DNA of 64,000 bases from positions 218,010 to 282,009 of the forward strand of contig NZ_JARGDK010000001.1 in assembly GCF_029210495.1 (NCBI RefSeq), in the 5' to 3' direction. Every line of letters starts with the position of its first letter. Within the stretch, counting starts at the first letter, position 1. A model generated the notes under the pieces. The model was not told the DNA's origin, made no database searches, and was given only the letters and a program-made list of their open reading frames with translations. Shown one piece after another: positions 1 to 7,697 of this stretch. The DNA comes from Pseudothioclava nitratireducens. GTDB lineage: Bacteria; Pseudomonadota; Alphaproteobacteria; Rhodobacterales; Rhodobacteraceae. A program made the position numbers and the translations under genes.

Positions 1-1598
1 GCCGAGCCGAAATACTGCTGAAGATCGGCACCGGGGATGAAATCCTGCCCGACATGGCTGGTGATCAGGTCGAAATCATGCGCGCGGCGCTGGTTTTCAT
101 ATTGGCTGTCATCGACACGTTCGTGGACCGCATCGACACCGATCCGGCGCAGGTTCTCGACATAGGGGTTGATGACCCGATCGAAGGTCTGGCTGTCATT
201 GAGAATTTCGACGCGCAACGTTTTACCGGCGGCATTGCGGCGCAACCCGTCAGAGCCGACCTCCCAGCCAGCAGCGTCGAGCAACTCGCCCGCGCGGCGC
301 AGATTGCCCCGGTCGATCTGTTTCTCACCCGAGACCGGCGCGTCCACCGCCGGGTCGGTCAGCACGCCCTCGGGCAGATCGCCCGCCAGCGGTTCGAGCA
401 GCGCGAGTTCTTCGGGCGTGGGCGTGCCCGTCGCCTCAAGCTCGGAGTTTTCCCAGATCGAATTCACCCGCTCATAAAGCCCGTAGAACAGCGTCGTGTT
501 GGACCATTCGAAGTTGAAGGCGAGCTGCAGCGCCTCGCGCACCCGGATGTCTTGCAGATCGGGACGGCGCAGGTTGATCAGATAGGCCTGCCCCGAGGCG
601 ATATTGCCGTTGTGAAGTTCGGCCTTCTTGACGTGACCGCGCGTCATCGCCGGGAAATCATAGCCCGTCGCCCAGAAGATCGAGGAGGCCTCGTTGCGGA
701 AGGTGTATTGGCCTGCCTTGAATGCCTCGAAGGCCGAGTTGTAATCCCCGAAATACTCGATGCGGATGCGGTCGAAATTGTTGCGGCCCTTGTTGATCGG
801 CAGGTCTTCGCCCCAGTAGTCGGGGTTGCGCTTCCACGTGACTGAACGATTGTCGCGCGCGGCGTCGAACATATAGGGGCCCGAGCCGATCAGCGGCACG
901 TCCGAGGCCCGGTCGAGGCTGATTCCATCGCGTGCGAACTGCGCCTTGGAGAAGACCGGAAGACCACCTGCCGCCTGAATGATGTCGCGGCGCGGATAGT
1001 CTGCGGTGAAGGTGTATTTCACACGACGCTCGTCCAGCGCCTCGACCGAGGCGATCTGCTGCGCGACCACGTTGCGGAAAGAACTCAGCCCTTTGTCGCG
1101 GAGTTGCTCGTAGCTGAAGACCACATCCTCCGGCGTCATCGGCGTGCCGTCCGAGAAGGTGATCCCCTGACGCAGAGTGAAAATCACCCAGTCGCGGCTT
1201 TCGGGATACTCGAAGCTTTCGCAGAGCAAACAATAGGCCTCGCCGACCGTATCCGCCGTGCCGGTGAGCATCGATTCATGCGGCGCGGAGGCAAGCGCCG
1301 CCGCGCGACCCTCCAGCGTATAGGGGTTGAAATTGTCAAACCCGCCCGCCGTCCATTCGGAAATCTCGCCCCCCTTCGGCGCGTCCGGGTTGACGTAGTC
1401 GAGATGGGTGAAATCCGCGGCGTATTTCAGATCGCCGAGTGTCGAGATCGCGCTCGCGGTGAGCGTGTCCTCGGCCCGACCGATCCCGGTCAACCCGACC
1501 CAAAGCGCTGCCGCAAGGAGCAGCCCTGCGCCGGTCCGCGCCGCCAGAGCGGTTCTGTCTTGCGTCTGGGCCAGCGCCAAAGTGCGAAATGCAGCCAT
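1..1598 (-). CDS. ABC transporter substrate-binding protein, family 5 (YejA-like), C-terminus outside window
   Basis: Periplasmic binding protein of the oligopeptide/microcin C class that would deliver peptides to an inner-membrane ABC importer. The frame is open from ATG at 1598 to the window edge, about 532 residues, so the gene is cut at its 3' end; the family is usually about 600 residues. Residues 20-42 form a hydrophobic export signal. Downstream it reads as the SBP_bac_5 fold, with the segments TFSDGTPMTPEDVVFSYE, GSGPYMF, and NPDYWG followed by a region with tyrosine and aspartate typical of YejA. A GGGGAAG ribosome site precedes the ATG. Its permease and ATPase genes would lie beyond base 1. 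Peptide specificity is inferred from family only. Confidence 0.88.
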   Translation of the reverse strand, partial: MAAFRTLALAQTQDRTALAARTGAGLLLAAALWVGLTGIGRAEDTLTASAISTLGDLKYAADFTHLDYVNPDAPKGGEISEWTAGGFDNFNPYTLEGRAAALASAPHESMLTGTADTVGEAYCLLCESFEYPESRDWVIFTLRQGITFSDGTPMTPEDVVFSYEQLRDKGLSSFRNVVAQQIASVEALDERRVKYTFTADYPRRDIIQAAGGLPVFSKAQFARDGISLDRASDVPLIGSGPYMFDAARDNRSVTWKRNPDYWGEDLPINKGRNNFDRIRIEYFGDYNSAFEAFKAGQYTFRNEASSIFWATGYDFPAMTRGHVKKAELHNGNIASGQAYLINLRRPDLQDIRVREALQLAFNFEWSNTTLFYGLYERVNSIWENSELEATGTPTPEELALLEPLAGDLPEGVLTDPAVDAPVSGEKQIDRGNLRRAGELLDAAGWEVGSDGLRRNAAGKTLRVEILNDSQTFDRVINPYVENLRRIGVDAVHERVDDSQYENQRRAHDFDLITSHVGQDFIPGADLQQYFGS

Positions 1599-1712
1599 AC
1601 CGTTCTTCCCCTGTGTCCTCTTGCGCGCATGTCCAAGGCTTGCGCGGGATTTTGCCCAAGCTAGCGGCGCGACGGGGCGGGGGGCAAGTTGCTTTCCCGT
1701 GAGCGGAAAACA

Positions 1713-1740
1713 AAAGGCCGCATCCGAAGATGCGGCCTTT
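1713..1740 (-). terminator. Rho-independent terminator of cycM
   Basis: A perfect 12-base inverted repeat (1713-1724 and 1729-1740) closes a four-base loop that reads TTCG on the minus strand, followed by TTTTGTTTT. It lies 23 bases past the cycM stop, in the right orientation to end cycM transcription before the binding-protein gene. Confidence 0.85.
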
Positions 1741-1762
1741 CGATCTGGTCCGGGTGAACGGC

Positions 1763-2293
1763 TTATTGCAGCGATTGCAGATAGGCGATCACGTCGTTGC
1801 GGTCCTCGGGCTTTTTCAGGCCCGCGAAGGACATCTTGTTGCCCGGAATGTTCTCTTTGGGGTTGGTCAGATAGGCATCAAGCGCTTCGAGCGTCCAGGT
1901 GCCGCCATGCGCGGCCATCGCGTCCGAATAGGCGAACCCGTCCACGCCCGCGACGGCACGGTCGATCACGCCATCGAGATGCGGGCCGGTCGCGTTCGAG
2001 CCATCGACCTTGTGGCAGGCCTTGCACTTGCCAAAGACTTTCTCGCCCTTGGCCGCGTCGCCGGTGCCGAGCACGATCTGCGGCTCGTCCGCAGCCTCGG
2101 CCTCTTCGCCAGCGTCGCCCTCATCAAGCAGGCCGCCGGGTTTGTCGCTCATGCCGGCATGTTCTTCGGCATCGCCGTGACCGCCGCCGCCGATGGTGAA
2201 AAGTGCATTTGCCGCCCAGCTGCCGAGGAGGAGGAACAGGAAGGCGACCAGCACACCGCCAACTGCCTTGGTGAGTTTCATCGTGTCGAACAT
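1763..2293 (-). CDS. cycM: Membrane-anchored cytochrome c (CycM/c552 type)
   Basis: Electron carrier tethered to the periplasmic face of the inner membrane, shuttling electrons from the bc1 complex to terminal oxidase. The 176-residue length equals that of Paracoccus CycM as I recall it, and the N-terminus (MFDTMKLTKA, then a transmembrane helix at about 11-31) matches that family. An acidic and glycine-rich linker spans about 35-78. The class I cytochrome domain has haem motif C90-K-A-C93-H94 and axial ligand M154 in GNKMSF. The uncleaved N-terminal helix distinguishes it from soluble c2. The bc1 genes petABC lie 17 kb away. A similar soluble cytochrome is encoded just upstream. Confidence 0.93.
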   Translation of the reverse strand: MFDTMKLTKAVGGVLVAFLFLLLGSWAANALFTIGGGGHGDAEEHAGMSDKPGGLLDEGDAGEEAEAADEPQIVLGTGDAAKGEKVFGKCKACHKVDGSNATGPHLDGVIDRAVAGVDGFAYSDAMAAHGGTWTLEALDAYLTNPKENIPGNKMSFAGLKKPEDRNDVIAYLQSLQ

Positions 2294-2421
2294 GGCTCTT
2301 CCCTGAATATCAGTTCAGTTGCGGCATCTACCCGAGATAGCCCCCCGGTTTCAAGCGATGTTTGCGACTGTTTGCGCCGCAACAAGCGAAAAACCCCGGT
2401 TCTGCGGCCCTTGTGACGGGC

Positions 2422-2841
2422 TCAGGGCTTCAGACCGGAGAGAAAGGCGATCAGATCGTGCCGATCCGAGTCCTTCTTCAGACCGCCGAAGGACATCGCG
2501 GTTCCCGGCAGCATCCGGCGCGGCTTGACGAGATAGGCATCAAGCAGTGCGGGCGTCCACGCCCCGTCCAGCCCGCGCATCGCGTCTGAATAGGGGAACC
2601 CCTCGATTGCGGCAGTGTCGCGCCCAACAACCCCGTTCAGCGGCGGACCGGAGACCACCTGACCGTCGATCGCATGGCAAATGGCGCATTTGCGCTCGAA
2701 GATCACGGCGCCGTTTTCCGCATCCGCCCCCGAAAGATCGAGCGCAGCCGCAGGCAAGGCCCCCAGCATAAGGCCTGCCACCGCCATCGCGGCGGGCCGT
2801 GCGAGCGTGTCGAACATGTCGCGTGTCATCATACGGGACAA
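2422..2841 (-). CDS. Soluble c-type cytochrome, class I, related to CycM
   Basis: Periplasmic monohaem cytochrome. Residues 12-33 form a cleavable signal sequence ending in PAAALD; the haem motif is C52-A-I-C55-H56 and the axial methionine is M116 in GTAMSFGGL. The cytochrome domain aligns closely with the neighbouring CycM (shared GF.YSDAM, LDAYL, MSF.GLKK), which suggests tandem duplication with loss of the membrane anchor in this copy. The start is uncertain: TTG at 2841 has a GGGGAAG site eight bases upstream, while ATG codons at 2832 and 2829 are in frame but are 17 or more bases from it. Partner oxidase is unknown. Confidence 0.85.
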   Translation of the reverse strand: MSRMMTRDMFDTLARPAAMAVAGLMLGALPAAALDLSGADAENGAVIFERKCAICHAIDGQVVSGPPLNGVVGRDTAAIEGFPYSDAMRGLDGAWTPALLDAYLVKPRRMLPGTAMSFGGLKKDSDRHDLIAFLSGLKP

Positions 2842-2942
2842 TATGGGTGCTTCCCCTGCCCCGGTTCAAGGTATAGGCAGACGCCGGGCCTGCGTCGGTT
2901 TGGCGCGGGATATCTGAATCGGCTCAGGCGGGAGGATCACAT

Positions 2943-3797
2943 ATGGCAGCGGCACTCAAACCGACCGGGCGGATCGCGTTTCAGGGCGAGCCGGGCGCTT
3001 ACTCGCATCAGGCCTGCCACGAGGCGCGCCCCGACCTTGAGGCGCTGCCCTGCCGCACGTTCGAAGATGTGATCGAGGCCGTCCGCAAAGGCGAGGCCGA
3101 TCTGGCAATGCTGCCGGTCGAGAACTCGACCTACGGTCGTGTGGCCGACATCCATCACCTGCTGCCGGAAAGCGGGCTACACATCATCAACGAGGCCTTC
3201 GTGCGGGTGCATATCAACCTGCTCGCAGTCAAGGGCACGCGCCTTGACGAGGTCAAATCAGCGATGAGCCACACCGTGCTGCTCGGTCAGTGCCGGGGCT
3301 TCCTACAACAGCATGGGCTGCACCGGATCGTGGGCGCGGATACTGCCGGTTCTGCCAAGATCGTCGCCGAGAAGGGCGACAAGGCCACGGCGGCGCTGGC
3401 GTCCGAACTGGCGGGCGAAATCTATGGGTTGGACTGCCTTGCCCGGCATATCGAGGACAAGCAGGACAACACCACACGCTTCCTCGTGATGGCACGCCAG
3501 CCTGACCTGACCCGGCGCGCCGAGAAGATGATGACCACCTTCGTGTTCCGCGTCCGCAACATTCCGGCCGCGCTTTACAAAGCGATGGGCGGGTTCGCGA
3601 CCAATGGCGTGAACATGACCAAGCTGGAAAGCTACATGGTCGAGGGCAACTTCACCGCCACCCAGTTCTATGCCGATATCGAAGGGCATCCCGACGATGC
3701 GAATGTGAAACTGGCGCTCGACGAGCTGGCCTATTTCACCTCGCATCTGGAGATTCTGGGCGTTTACCCGGCCGATCCGCTGCGCGAACAGGTCTGA
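2943..3797 (+). CDS. pheA: Prephenate dehydratase (stand-alone, ACT domain)
   Basis: Converts prephenate to phenylpyruvate in phenylalanine synthesis (cytoplasm). The 284-residue protein begins with GRIAFQGEPGAYSHQA, typical of the dehydratase lobe, and contains the catalytic TRF triad at 178-180. An ACT regulatory domain covers about 198-275 (FRVRNIPAALYKAMGGF, then TKLESY), which normally binds phenylalanine for feedback inhibition. No chorismate mutase domain is fused, as is usual in Alphaproteobacteria. The start is set by GGGAGG eight bases before ATG. It is divergent from the cytochrome gene and convergent with the next gene, only three bases separating the stops. Confidence 0.96.
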   Translation: MAAALKPTGRIAFQGEPGAYSHQACHEARPDLEALPCRTFEDVIEAVRKGEADLAMLPVENSTYGRVADIHHLLPESGLHIINEAFVRVHINLLAVKGTRLDEVKSAMSHTVLLGQCRGFLQQHGLHRIVGADTAGSAKIVAEKGDKATAALASELAGEIYGLDCLARHIEDKQDNTTRFLVMARQPDLTRRAEKMMTTFVFRVRNIPAALYKAMGGFATNGVNMTKLESYMVEGNFTATQFYADIEGHPDDANVKLALDELAYFTSHLEILGVYPADPLREQV

Positions 3798-3800
3798 GGC

Positions 3801-4274
3801 TCAGGCCACGCCCGCGCGGCGCGCGCGATCTTCGATGTCGAGAGCATAGGCCCGGACGCGATCTGCAAAACGCTTGTTCAGATTGGAGCGGCCCAACTTG
3901 GCGGACTGGATCATCAGCCGCCCGCCAAGGCTGCGCGGTTTCACCTCGAAGCCGATCTGAAGTCGCGTGCGGCAGGGCGAAATCGGGGTCAGGTCGAGCC
4001 CGAGAAGCATTTCGAAACTGCCCGAGGTGCCCGCGTATTCAAAGCTCTCGGGGCGCGTGAAGCGGCGCAGGTCGATGATCACCTGCCGGGGCTTCGAACG
4101 CATCATGAAGGCCACATCCCAAGACATGCCTGCACCCGGCTCGGCCAAGGTATCAAGGCGGCGCAGGCGCGCGCCCCGGCGGGTCGCGGCACGCTCGAAA
4201 CTGGTGAAATCCGAAAGCTGGTCAAAGACGAACTCGGCGGGGGCGGCGATATCCTCGCGGCTCGAAAACTTCAT
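3801..4274 (-). CDS. SRPBCC (START-like) family protein
   Basis: A 157-residue helix-grip protein of the polyketide cyclase/SRPBCC type. It opens with MKFSSREDIAAPAEFVFDQLSDF, the usual first strand and helix of the fold, and ends with a long C-terminal helix (about 130-152). Such proteins bind lipids or other hydrophobic ligands; no ligand can be assigned here. No signal peptide or membrane segment is visible, so it should be cytoplasmic. It follows nudC on the same strand after a 68-base gap that holds a GC-rich hairpin. Confidence 0.8.
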   Translation of the reverse strand: MKFSSREDIAAPAEFVFDQLSDFTSFERAATRRGARLRRLDTLAEPGAGMSWDVAFMMRSKPRQVIIDLRRFTRPESFEYAGTSGSFEMLLGLDLTPISPCRTRLQIGFEVKPRSLGGRLMIQSAKLGRSNLNKRFADRVRAYALDIEDRARRAGVA

Positions 4275-4300
4275 GATACGCTACTCTGTAGAATGGCAGG

Positions 4301-4329
4301 ACCGGCGCCGGGGCCAGGGCCGCGCCGGT
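4301..4329 (-). other. GC-rich hairpin between nudC and the SRPBCC gene
   Basis: ACCGGCGC at 4301-4308 pairs perfectly with GCGCCGGT at 4322-4329 around a 13-base GC-rich loop. It lies between the nudC stop and the next start on the same strand. No U-run follows, so it may be an attenuator, an RNA-stabilising 3' end or chance. Confidence 0.4.
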
Positions 4330-4342
4330 CGGGACTGTGCCG

Positions 4343-5314
4343 TCATTTCAGGCGGTCTGCAAGCCATTGCTGCAACAGCCACCCTGCAATCGCGCCGCGC
4401 CGTGGCGCGCGGATCGCAGGGTCGGTGCCCGCGAATATCGCAGTCAGACGCTCCCGCGTGACCCAAAGCGCGTCTTCGATCTCGGTCGGGTCGATGGTGA
4501 TGTCATCCGAAACCGCACGCGCCGCACAGCCCAGCATCAACGAGGCCGGGAACGGCCAGGGCTGCGAGGCGACAAAGCGGACCGCCCCGGTCTGGATGCC
4601 GGTCTCCTCAAGCACTTCGCGGCGCACTGCATCCTCAAGCGTTTCGCCCGGCTCCATGAAACCGGCAAGACAGGAATACATACCCTCCGGCCAGCCCGGA
4701 CTGCGGCCGAGGAGCGCGCGATTGCCCCGCGTGACCAGCATGATGACAACCGGATCGGTGCGCGGGAAATGCTGCCCGCCACAAGCCGGACAGGCACGCA
4801 TCCAGCCCGCATCTCGCAGCGCGCTTTCCACCCCGCAGCGCGCGCAGAACCGATGCGAGCGATGCCACATGAACAGCGCCCGCGCGGTCGCCGCCAGTTC
4901 GGCATCGCGCGCACCCAGCCCTCCGACCCGGCCACGCAGCTCGGCAAAGACCGCACCGGGCGGCAGGTCAGGATGGGTCTGCTCGGTCGCGTCGAAAAAG
5001 GCGGTTGCGTCAGGCTGCGGGCCTTCGGGTACCCAGTCGCTCAGATCGGCGGCGAAGAGATGGCTCTCACCCTCGCGGCCCAGAAAAATCGGGGTTTCGG
5101 GGGCGTAGCGCAGCACCTTATGGCCGGGAACCACGCGGATCAGCGCTGCGTCCGACGTGAAGGCGGGGCGTCCTTGCCAGAACAGGACCACACGACTTGA
5201 CGGATCGGCTGCAAGCCGGGCCAGCGCCTCGGTATCTCGGCGCAGCCCGGCGGCCCGGTCGAGACCCGAGCCCGGAAACGCCATCGGCGCATTGGCAGAA
5301 TGCCCGGAGAACAT
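4343..5314 (-). CDS. nudC: NAD(+)/NADH diphosphatase (RNA NAD-decapping Nudix hydrolase)
   Basis: Hydrolyses NADH to NMNH plus AMP and removes NAD caps from RNA in the NudC family. The 323-residue protein has a four-cysteine zinc ribbon (CARC...CPAC), a Nudix box GFMEPGETLEDAVRREVLEE followed by TG, and the family-specific SQPWPFP motif just downstream. The N-terminal NUDIX-like domain occupies about 1-130. An upstream in-frame ATG at 5362 is open, but the ATG at 5314 has a GGGAGAG site six bases before it, so it is preferred. It is divergent from the nucleotidase gene. Confidence 0.95.
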   Translation of the reverse strand: MFSGHSANAPMAFPGSGLDRAAGLRRDTEALARLAADPSSRVVLFWQGRPAFTSDAALIRVVPGHKVLRYAPETPIFLGREGESHLFAADLSDWVPEGPQPDATAFFDATEQTHPDLPPGAVFAELRGRVGGLGARDAELAATARALFMWHRSHRFCARCGVESALRDAGWMRACPACGGQHFPRTDPVVIMLVTRGNRALLGRSPGWPEGMYSCLAGFMEPGETLEDAVRREVLEETGIQTGAVRFVASQPWPFPASLMLGCAARAVSDDITIDPTEIEDALWVTRERLTAIFAGTDPAIRAPRRGAIAGWLLQQWLADRLK

Positions 5315-5421
5315 GCGCTCTCTCCCTTTGATTGGCAAAGTCTTGCCTGCGGGTGATGCCATGGCAAAGGAGCCTTGACCAGCGCAGCAATATTGACGTT
5401 AGGTAAGTATACCTTCTGGGG

Positions 5422-5508
5422 CAGACCCTCGAAAAAGGGTCTGGATGGACAGCCTCTTTCTACCTATGGTTGAATTCAGGCAGAGGGCGGGTCTTCGGGC
5501 CCGCCCTC
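5422..5508 (+). other. Consecutive hairpins in nudC/nucleotidase intergenic region
   Basis: Two strong inverted repeats lie in the 224-base divergent gap: CAGACCCT at 5422-5429 with AGGGTCTG at 5436-5443, and GAGGGCGGG at 5483-5491 with CCCGCCCTC at 5500-5508. A third, weaker one (CAGCC/GGCTG) abuts the ribosome site of the downstream gene. Neither strand has a clear U-run after them. A leader RNA, small RNA or terminator is possible. Confidence 0.4.
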
Positions 5509-5538
5509 ACCAAACAGCCCATTTTGGCTGGGACCTGA

Positions 5539-7539
5539 ATGACGAAGCGCGCGCAGAAGCGCCGGAACGAGGGCCGAAGGGGAATGGATTACAGCGACGG
5601 GCGGGGGCAGCCCCGCTCGGAACCGAACGGATTGACGACGATTGCGCTGCGTGTGCTCGAGACGACCGATCTGCACGGGCATATTCATGGCTATGACTAT
5701 TTCGCGGATCACCCCTGCCCGGCCACGGGTTTCGCACGGATCGCAACCCTGATCGAACGCGCCCGAAGCGAGGCGCAGAACGTGCTTTTGTTCGACAATG
5801 GCGACTTTTTGCAAGGCACGCCGCTCACGCAATACTGGGGCACGGAGCGCGGGCTGCGCCCTGCGGAAACGCATCCGATGATCGCGGCGATGAACCTTGC
5901 GCATTACGATGCGGGGACGCTGGGCAATCATGAATTCGACTACGGGCTGGACTATCTGGAGCAGGTGATCGCGGGGGCGACCTTCCCGATGGTTTGCGTG
6001 AATATGTGGCGCAGCGCGGGCGTGGGCAGCGAGGCGCAGGGCGCCCACCTGATCGCGCCATGGACGGTGCTAAACCGTGATTTTATTGACCAAAACGGCT
6101 CTGCTCACCGGCTGCGGATCGGGGTGATCGGGGTGCTGCCACCGCAGACGGCGCTGTGGGCGCGCGAACCGATTGGCGGGCGCGCGAGAACCGCCTGCAT
6201 GGTCGAGACGCTGCGCACGGAACTCCCGCGTTTACGGGCCCAAAACGTCGATCTGGTGATCGCACTTGCCCATACCGGGATCGCCACGCCCGACAAAGCC
6301 GGCCCGCCCGGCGAGCCCCCGGAACAAGCCGCGCTCGAGATCGCGGCGCTCGACGGGATCGACGTGATCCTGTGCGGCCATACCCATGAATGCTTCCCCT
6401 CTCCCGAGCTTCCGGCCAGCGCCGGAATCGACCCGATCCGGGGCGCCCTGCATGGCAAGCCGGCAATCAGCGCGGGCCGCTGGGGCTCGCATCTGGGGGT
6501 GATCGACCTGCGACTGGAGAAGGCCACCGGAGAAAGCTGGAAAATAGCTGGTTTTCAGACAGATTTGCGCCCGATACGCGAAGGTGGACCGAGCCATGCC
6601 CCAAGCGCCCCTCTGCCCGAGGCGCCGGGCATCCTGACCGCCGTGGCGCCCGCCCATATCGAGACCCTGACCCATATCCGGCGACAGGTCGGCACGCTGG
6701 CCAGCCCGCTGCAAAGCTATTTCTCGATGGTCGCCCCGGACGCCGGGCTGACGCTGGTCGCCGATGCCCAGCGCAACCACGCCCGCGAGCGGCTGCGCGG
6801 CACCGAATGGGCAGGGTTGCCGATCCTCTCGGCGGTGGCCCCGTTCAAATCCGGCGGGCGCGGCGGGCCGGGCTTTTATATCGACATCCCCGCCGGGCCG
6901 CTGACCATCAGCCATATCGACGATCTCTATGTCTATCCGAACCTGACCACCGCGCTTGAAGTGACCGGCGCGCAGGTGATGGACTGGCTGGAGCATTCCG
7001 CGGGCGCCTTCACGACCCTTCAGCCCGGCCACGCGGATCAACCGCTGCTCGACCCGGATTTCCCGAGCTACAATTTCGACGTGATCGACGGGCTGACCTA
7101 CGAGATCGACCCGAGCCACCCCCCGCGCTACAGCCCGACGGGGCGGCAGCTCTCGCGGAGCGCGCGCCGGGTGCGCAACCTGCGCCATTGCGGCGCGCCA
7201 GTCACGCCAGAGGATCGCTTCGTGATCGTGACGAACAGCTATCGCAGCGCCGGGGCGGGCTGTTTTCTGCCCGTCGGCATGCCGACGATCCCGCTTGGCG
7301 CGCCACGGCTGAGCCGCGATGTGCTGATCGACGAGGTGATCCGCCGCGTGCAGGTCTCGCCCGTCCCGCGGGAGACATGGCGCCTGCGCGGTTTCCCTGA
7401 GACCAGCGCGGTGTTCACCACCTCGCCCCGCGCGCTCGATCACCTGGACGGGCTTGCGGGCATCACGCTCGAGCCGCTGGAGCTGTTGCCAAGCGGGTTT
7501 CAGCGGATTCGTCTGCATCTTGACCCGCTGCCGGGGTGA
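5539..7539 (+). CDS. 2',3'-cyclic-nucleotide 2'-phosphodiesterase/3'-nucleotidase (CpdB/UshA-like), no signal peptide
   Basis: Two-domain metallophosphoesterase of about 666 residues. The N-terminal calcineurin-like domain shows the metal-binding motifs ETTDLHGH, DNGDFLQGTPL, GNHEFDYGLDYL and CGHTHECF. The C-terminal 5'-nucleotidase domain carries the substrate-stacking region near YVYPNLTTALEVTGAQVMDW. Family enzymes hydrolyse 2',3'-cyclic nucleotides and 3'-AMP, usually in the periplasm after a Sec signal. Here the first 37 residues are hydrophilic and basic, and no downstream start creates a signal sequence, so the protein appears cytoplasmic or leaderless. Start options are ATG 5539 (GGGA five bases upstream) and ATG 5584 (AAGGGGA close upstream). 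Confidence 0.88.
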   Translation: MTKRAQKRRNEGRRGMDYSDGRGQPRSEPNGLTTIALRVLETTDLHGHIHGYDYFADHPCPATGFARIATLIERARSEAQNVLLFDNGDFLQGTPLTQYWGTERGLRPAETHPMIAAMNLAHYDAGTLGNHEFDYGLDYLEQVIAGATFPMVCVNMWRSAGVGSEAQGAHLIAPWTVLNRDFIDQNGSAHRLRIGVIGVLPPQTALWAREPIGGRARTACMVETLRTELPRLRAQNVDLVIALAHTGIATPDKAGPPGEPPEQAALEIAALDGIDVILCGHTHECFPSPELPASAGIDPIRGALHGKPAISAGRWGSHLGVIDLRLEKATGESWKIAGFQTDLRPIREGGPSHAPSAPLPEAPGILTAVAPAHIETLTHIRRQVGTLASPLQSYFSMVAPDAGLTLVADAQRNHARERLRGTEWAGLPILSAVAPFKSGGRGGPGFYIDIPAGPLTISHIDDLYVYPNLTTALEVTGAQVMDWLEHSAGAFTTLQPGHADQPLLDPDFPSYNFDVIDGLTYEIDPSHPPRYSPTGRQLSRSARRVRNLRHCGAPVTPEDRFVIVTNSYRSAGAGCFLPVGMPTIPLGAPRLSRDVLIDEVIRRVQVSPVPRETWRLRGFPETSAVFTTSPRALDHLDGLAGITLEPLELLPSGFQRIRLHLDPLPG

Positions 7540-7697
7540 GGCCGATCGCCCGAAGCCGAAAAAACAGGCAAAGACGCGCGCACTGACCAGATTTTCAGCG
7601 CGGCAATGCCTGTGCGCGCCCCCGCGGACCACGGAACATTCTCGCCCCTGCCCCGCCCGCCCATCATCGCCCGGATAGCAAGAACCGGGAGTTGCAA

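Noticed and set aside
5393-5416. TTGACG and TATACC near 5393-5416 as a promoter
   Set aside because: Spacing is about nine bases, far too short for a sigma-70 promoter.
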